A program made the position numbers and the translations under genes. 64,000 nt of DNA, taken from Mytilus galloprovincialis. Lineage: Eukaryota > Mollusca > Bivalvia > Mytilida > Mytilidae. Under the pieces are notes generated by a model. It had not been told where the DNA came from, did no database searches, and worked only from the letters and a program-made list of their open reading frames with translations. Position 1 is the stretch's first letter. Each line of letters begins with the position of its first letter. The stretch lies in NCBI RefSeq assembly GCF_965363235.1, contig NC_134846.1, positions 74,808,724 to 74,872,723 on the forward strand. Reading direction: 5' to 3'. Of the stretch, positions 58,562 to 64,000 are shown in pieces.

Positions 58562-58958
58562 TAGACAGTTCCAATATGGATTATTGATATGAACATCTCT
58601 TAATCTTCATACATAGTGTAATAATGCCATTAAAATGAAGTCAGTAAAATTGTCTGTATTCTTTCAAAGCCATTATTGTTATATTTGATGCTGTTTTGTT
58701 TTCAGTTCCTGATATTGCTTTCTCTGATGAATGCAAGCATCATGTCTTGTTGTGACAGTATAATTCAGATATGGAATATCATAAATGTTCTGCTTCTTAT
58801 ATATCTATTTTACATGTATTGAAGTTTATTTTGCTCTTTCTTAACATATTTATTTTCTTTTCTTTCAAGTATCTTTTGTTTATCCAGTGATCAAGATCAG
58901 GGTTTTTTTTTTAATTTAAATAAAATCAGTGATTAATGCAATAAGTCAAGAACCTTGT
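58562..58958 (+). other. 3' UTR of eIF3L
   Basis: Non-coding AT-rich stretch from the TGA to just before the MITE. A canonical aataaa lies at 58919-58924. If the site at 59771 is used instead, the MITE would be part of the mRNA. Confidence 0.5.
58919..58924 (+). terminator. Candidate poly(A) signal of eIF3L
   Basis: aataaa in aatttaaataaaatcag, 358 bases after the stop codon. A second aataaa follows at 59771, beyond the MITE. Confidence 0.45.
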
Positions 58959-59631
58959 CAGTCAGGGGTACTACTTGTACAAGTGTATTTTATTTACTTG
59001 AAGAAGTAAAAAAAAATATACACATATAAGTAAATTTGTAGGATACTTATACAAGTGAATTTTATTTACTTGTATAGGTAAAAAAAAAAATGGCTTAGTT
59101 ATGTCCCTTAGGCATTCAGAATTTTTTACTTGTATAAGTAAAAAAATCATCCTTTCTTCTTTTCTTGAATTCTTAAGATTTCTTTGCTCTAATAGAACTT
59201 TAAATTGTGTAACCTTTACAGATGTCTTTACTAATCATTTAAGTGTAATTTCATGGACAATGAAAATCCCATTTGTCTGTTATCTTCATAACACTGCTCA
59301 TTTACAAGCCCCAAAGGAGCAATTTTGGATTGCCTTGCGCAAATATACAAGATCTTTGCTCAATCAGTTTCTTTGATGAATTAATGAGATGAAACATTGA
59401 ACGTTAATGAAAAAATTTGAGCAAACCTGGGAAAAATCATTAAGGCATGATTTTACATCTCAAAACTTGAGGATTTTTGTGGGATTGTAAGAAAAATTTA
59501 CTTATACAAGTAAATTTTTTAGAAAATTAAGGGGAGATTATTCAAACATTATTGATTAACTTATATGTGTATATTTTTTTTTACTTCTTCAAGTAAATAA
59601 AATACACTTGTACAAGTAGTACCCCTGACTG
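58959..59631. mobile_element. 673-bp MITE with 73-bp perfect terminal inverted repeats
   Basis: Both ends begin cagtcaggggtactacttgt and match for 73 bases without a difference, including a 9-A run. The 5-mer cttgt lies directly outside both ends (58954-58958 and 59632-59636) and is the likely target-site duplication. The interior has further 'ttatacaagtaaat' sub-repeats. The open frame 59101-59376 (91 codons) has no transposase motif. A CAG...CTG terminus with 5-bp duplication does not fit hAT (8 bp) or mariner (TA). Confidence 0.9.
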
Positions 59632-59984
59632 CTTGTCATTGGATGTATTATATATATAACCAAAGTGGATATTCTTATATATATCTTATGAGTTTTGGAA
59701 AACTGTTGTTTATTAGCCTCAAGGTGGTTACAAGTGAATCAGATGTGGTGCAATGCAAATATCACATTGGAATAAAATAAATTAGGATATGACTTTAATT
59801 TTATGCTTTAGTGTTCATGGTGAAGTTTCAACTCTTACTTTGTGAGTTGGATGAAATAAAAAGTTTGAAGGATTATTTTACTGGTACAAGCAAAGCATGC
59901 AAGTAAAGTATTGTCATTGGGTTGTCAACTGTTACAGTAAAGATATTTTCTGTTTGGGAAAATTTGATCGATGCTTTATGACAA

Positions 59985-60840
59985 GGCTGAGACTTGTCGC
60001 AGAAAGCTCTACATAGGGATAGTGATCCGGTAGGGGCTATGGCCATGTTAGCTAACTTCTTAAAACCTTTATATTTTAGAAGGTTGAAGACCTGGATGCT
60101 TCATACTTTGTATATAGATGCCTCATGTTATGAAGTTTCTGTCAGTCACATGTCCAATGTCCTCTACCTCATTTTCATGGTTCAGCAACTACTTGAAAAA
60201 AAGTTAAGATTTTTTGAATGTTAAATTCTCTCTTACTATAAGTAATAGGATAACTATATTTGGTATGTGCCTACCTTGCAAGGTCCTCATGACCATCAGA
60301 CACTTTTCACTTGACCTTCAAGGTTAAGTTTTGGTGGTCAAATCCATATTTCAGATACTATAAGCAATAGGTCTAGTATATTTGGTGTATGGATGGACTG
60401 CAAGGTGTACATGTCCAACTGGCAGGTGTCATCTGACCTGGACCTCATTTTCATGGTTCAGTGGTTATAGCAAAGTTTTTGTGTTTTGGTCTGTTTTTCT
60501 TATACTGCATGCAATAGGGCTACTATATTTGGTGTATGGTATACATGTCTAGCTGGCAGGTGTCATCTGACCTTTACCTCGTTTTCATGGTTAACTAGTC
60601 AAAGTTAAGTTTTTGAGTTTTGGTCTTTTTTTCTTATACTATATGCAATAGGTCAACTATATTTGGTGTATGGAAATATTTTATGACCTATATGTGAGTT
60701 GTGCAGGCTTTATTTGGCCTTGACCTCATGTTCACGGTTCATTGCTCAGTCTGAAGTTTTCATGTTTTGGTCTGTTTTTGGAAAGATTAGAACTTGTTCT
60801 AAATCTTTACTTAGGCACCGACCTCCCTAACAACAGGACA
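59985..60840 (+). repeat. Dispersed repeat with ~120-bp internal units
   Basis: Recurring phrases 'ctatatttggtgtatgga', 'gcaggtgtcatctgacct', 'cctcattttcatggttca' and 'gttttggtctgtttttctta' appear four to five times with steps of 120-140 bases from about 60110. It ends near 'cttaggcaccgacctcccta'. The open frame 59994-60224 is within. A diverged relative is at 61962-62180. Confidence 0.75.
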
Positions 60841-61961
60841 GGTTAGCTACTGTTACTAAATGTATTCACACTGAAATATAGTTCCCTATAGTTCTCATGT
60901 ATGTGCACATAATACACATATACACTGAAAAAACTGGGTATATTATTGGAGCAGTTCATTCAAGAATGTATGTCATTAAGGTGTGTTGATGTGCAGGCAT
61001 TTTAAAAAACATTTTGATTAGGTAACTGGGTATTGATTCAACTAGTATGATTGACAACTGTCATTATCACTAAACAATCAGAGACAAGGTGGACCTTTAA
61101 TTACAATGCCCCACCTCCTAAACTGCCAATCAAATTGACCACATTACCTATCAACCTCAGTCTTACATAAGTCTACAGACCAATCAATGTACATATACTT
61201 CTTAATACACAAGTATTTGACCTCATAATTGAATACACAAATGTGTATATTAGATGTTTGATATTTATAAGGATGATAGATTTATTTATTGCCAATTACT
61301 TTTGATCTACATTACATAAAGTGATTCTGTAAATTATATCTGAAAGATAAATGATTAATGGATTAACAAGATCTTAAGAAAATGAAATATGAATATAAAT
61401 ATGAATAAATAAAAGGTATTCAAGTAAGGCCTATAATTTACTTGATAAATTTCCAATAATCATCTGTAATTAATCAACAATTAAATTAGTACACTTTTTT
61501 TTTTATCTGAAACAGTATAAAAATTTTAAAACTTTTAACTATAACAAACCATTGTTTATTAGTTTATTTCCCATCAATCATTATGTCTATTTTAGTCATT
61601 TGAATTTTTTTTAGAAGTGAATATATATTTTTGCAATCAAGAAAGAATCCACATTTCAATAAGATAAGTTTTTTAATTGGTTTACGTTGAAAAGGTACAT
61701 TTTCAATGCCCTGTGTTGAAAAATACTTTAAAAATTGACCAAAAGGCACTCTAAAACTTATAATCTTCAATGCCATATAACCTCTGTTTCAACTGACAAA
61801 ATGCCCAAAAACAACATTTTTCATTTTTTTTTTTTGGTTGACATTTTAAAGTTTTAATCTGTTGGTCCAGATTTATGTTTTACAAGGATAGTTGGTAACA
61901 TTTACTAGATAATTCAAACTACTCTTCTAATCTTTCCATGAGTGATTTCCATCACTTTGAT
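60841..61961. other. No feature recognised
   Basis: AT-rich intergenic DNA between the tandem-unit repeat and its diverged relative. No gene, hairpin or conserved motif was seen. Confidence 0.4.
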
Positions 61962-62190
61962 TCTATAAGCAATAGATCAACTATATTTGTTGTATGGAAG
62001 ATTTGTTAACTGTACATGTCTGCCAAGCATGGTTCATCTGACCTTGAACTCATGTTCATTGTTCAATGTTTAGTTTTCTTGGTTAATGTTAGGAGTATAT
62101 GACTGTTGTAATAAAGCTTTATATTTAGGACTAACATAATATCAAGGATTAGTAAAGAAGGCAAGACATATCAGCGTGTGCACGCTTGTT
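61962..62190 (+). repeat. Diverged relative of the 59985-60840 repeat
   Basis: 'ataagcaatagatcaactat', 'tttgttgtatgga' and 'catctgaccttgaactcatg' match one unit of the upstream block. It ends in 'gcgtgtgcacgcttg', a small palindrome. Confidence 0.6.
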
Positions 62191-62357
62191 ATAAAATTGC
62201 AATACATTCATGTTTATCTTTCCAGTGAGCCTGCATACAAATAAGATACCTTTTACAGTTTCCGAACCAAATACATCAAGATGTATTGATTGTCACAGTT
62301 CAGTTTTGTCTGTTTGTTTTGTCAATATAATGGAATTATGTGCTGCTGTTGTATAAG

Positions 62358-62560
62358 TGAGAGGTTTAGTCAGCTCTAAAACCAGGTTTACTCCACTATT
62401 TTCTATATAAGAAAATGCCTGTACTAAGTCAGGAATATGACAGTTGTTATCCATTCTTTTGATGTGTTTTAACTTTTGGTTTTGCCATTAGATTACAGAC
62501 TTTCCATTTTGAATTTTTTACAATTGAATTTGGTATTTTTGTTGTTTTATTTTTTAAAGT
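62358..62560 (+). repeat. Dispersed repeat B, copy 3
   Basis: 'gtgagaggtttagtcagctc', 'aaaaccaggtttactccact' and 'ctgtactaagtcaggaatat', same order and orientation as 22425-22560 and 25998-26100. Confidence 0.75.
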
Positions 62561-63199
62561 AATATTCAAGTATACCAAAAAATTACAGAAAATGGTTCTT
62601 GTAATATCCCATATCTCACAATCTGTAACACAGTAGAAAAATACATTAAAAATTTCTAGTCCAAATATATTAACATTTCATGAATTACACAAGCAAAGTT
62701 AAATGTAATGAAATTAACAAACCCACAGACAAACAAAGAAATGGCTGGACAAGGTCATTGGAAGATACATTGCTAACGATTCATGACTGGGTTTATAATA
62801 GTTACAAAATTAAATCAATTTTATAACTCAAAATTGGTTTTACTTATTTTATTACAAATAAATTATAACTAACAAACATCTCATGCCTACATTTGTATTC
62901 ATTCTTCATGCAACAATGAATTTTTAACCATAATTTTGAACTTTAAAAAAGATTTGGATATTATATTTTAAATCCAAAGTATTTGCGGTAATGCATTTGC
63001 ATTTTTTAATGAGCAAATGATTTATCACAAATTTTAAAATGAAAATATAAGTAAATGTCTTCAGTAATAAAATTTTTAAAATGTCAATTTTCTGAAGATC
63101 TTAAAAATTTCATTTGATATATACATATTGTACATGATCACAGTTTTCAGTCTTATATATGTCCAACTTTATGCTTGATCGGTCTAGCATTTGACAGTA
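62561..63199. other. Intergenic; probably contains the 3' UTR of the minus-strand gene
   Basis: AT-rich. Lies downstream (on the minus strand) of the stop codon at 63200-63202. Several tttatt motifs (aataaa on the minus strand), for example near 62847, could serve as its poly(A) signal. Confidence 0.35.
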
Positions 63200-63345
63200 T
63201 CAATCGTCCATGCGAGTAAAGCCTGAACCATATCCTTCTCCTCTATTCATTCTGGGTCTGAAAGATCTTCTGTCTTGGTAGTCTCTGGAGTCTCTTCTGT
63301 AACTTGGTTGGTATCGGCTATTTCTTCTTTGGTTACCATGGGAAT
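63200..63345 (-). CDS. Last coding exon of an Arg/Tyr/Gly/Ser-rich (RNA-binding-like) protein
   Basis: Minus strand: acceptor tctttattttcag, then a frame (entering with one base from the previous exon) giving SHGNQRRNSRYQPSYRRDSR, DYQDRRSFRPRMNRGEGYGS and GFTRMDD before TGA. The Arg-Ser-Tyr-Asp and Arg-Gly spacing is typical of disordered tails of RNA-binding proteins, splicing factors or DEAD-box helicases. Which one cannot be told from 47 residues. The other open frame here (…VTKEEIADTNQVTEETPE) ends earlier and would need phase 0; it is less typical but not excluded. The rest of the gene lies beyond the right edge, and the gene converges with eIF3L. Confidence 0.5.
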
Positions 63346-63797
63346 CTGAAAATAAAGATCATATGAAGTAATGATAAATAGTAGCAATGTTTGAAACAAG
63401 ATTTGACCGTCTAGGTACTTAAATAACATATTTTGATGGTACATGTATAAAGGGCGCCTCTGCCAACTAGGATTTAAATTTATGTTCTGATCAGTTAAAT
63501 TTCAAAAGCTTTATCTATAGATGAATATCAGTACAATGTATACAGAAAACATAAGCTCTATTGATTCAAATCTTTTTTGCTTTACACCATCTTGTAGTGA
63601 TGAAAAATCATACCAAATAATGTCAATCAGCTCTGAGGGGAAAGCTTGTAAATCAAGTGCATGTGACCTTGACCTTTACACAAGACTTGTAATCAATTAA
63701 AATTAAACTAACATCCAACTCAAAACAAAAAGCCTTTCAAAAAATGTTTTTACTACAGGTGCTACACATATAATAGTTGAATGATTTTTATTAGAAA
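63346..63797 (-). other. Intron of the minus-strand gene, or intergenic
   Basis: AT-rich, no further exon recognised on the minus strand before the edge. 'gtgaccttgacctttacaca' at 63663 is a short piece of a common repeat phrase. Confidence 0.3.
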
Positions 63798-64000
63798 CAA
63801 GAATGTGTCCAAAGTACACGGATGCCCCACTCGCACTATTCTTTTCCATGTTCCATGGACCGTGAAATTGGGTAATTATCTAATTTGGCATTAAAATTAG
63901 AAAGATCATATCATAAGCAACAAGTGTACTAAGTTTCAAGTTGATTGGACTTCAGCTTCATCAAAAACTACCTTGACCAAAAACTTTAACCTGAAACTCC
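63798..64000 (+). repeat. Bivalve dispersed repeat C, copy 2 (cut by the window edge)
   Basis: caagaatgtgtccaaagtac ... actaagtttcaagttgattg ... aacctgaaactcc matches 8254-8460 with about 15% change, same orientation. Continues beyond 64000. Confidence 0.85.

Noticed and set aside
59101-59376. 91-codon open frame inside the 673-bp MITE
   Set aside because: No transposase or other motif, and bounded by the inverted-repeat element; MITEs are non-coding.

Overview
This is a eukaryotic, AT-rich, intron-containing and repeat-loaded window. Codon usage, short exons in long introns, GT-AG junctions and the repeat families (the bivalve-type 'caagaatgtgtcc' repeat, the tRNA-headed SINE, the long 'tatacgaccgc' element, many hairpin MITEs) point to a marine bivalve, most likely a mussel close to Mytilus. 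The species call rests on recognising repeat types, not on a marker gene.

Two protein genes can be assembled completely. The first (12476-16945, plus) has five exons and encodes a 201-residue secretory-pathway protein with a signal peptide, six saposin/canopy-type cysteines and a C-terminal HDEL. It looks like a canopy/MZB1-type ER co-chaperone. The second (32646-58561, plus) is eukaryotic translation initiation factor 3 subunit L, 19 exons and 546 residues, with every splice phase closing. A third gene enters from the right edge on the minus strand: its last coding exon (63200-63345) ends in an Arg/Tyr/Gly/Ser-rich tail and converges on eIF3L.

Layout: 1-12475 is intergenic, with hairpin MITEs, two minisatellites, a SINE and an 857-bp tandem duplication. 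12476-17600 is the canopy-like gene. 17600-32130 is intergenic and retroelement-rich: three decayed copies of one reverse-transcriptase family with a shared 3' tail, a minus-strand Ty3/Gypsy integrase relic and, beside the eIF3L promoter, a Gypsy gag fragment. 32595-58950 is eIF3L. Its 7.4-kb first intron holds a Mutator-like (MULE) element with a FLYWCH zinc finger, a transposase keeping its D-D-E triad, an 8-bp target-site duplication and outward-facing arrays of a 13-bp motif at both ends. Its 6.2-kb second intron holds a nested composite repeat of about 4 kb. Later introns hold smaller MITEs. 58959-64000 has a MITE with 73-bp perfect terminal repeats, a tandem-repeat block and the minus-strand exon.

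The two complete genes are ordinary housekeeping or ER functions and show no operon-like link. The most unusual structure is the MULE element in eIF3L intron 1.
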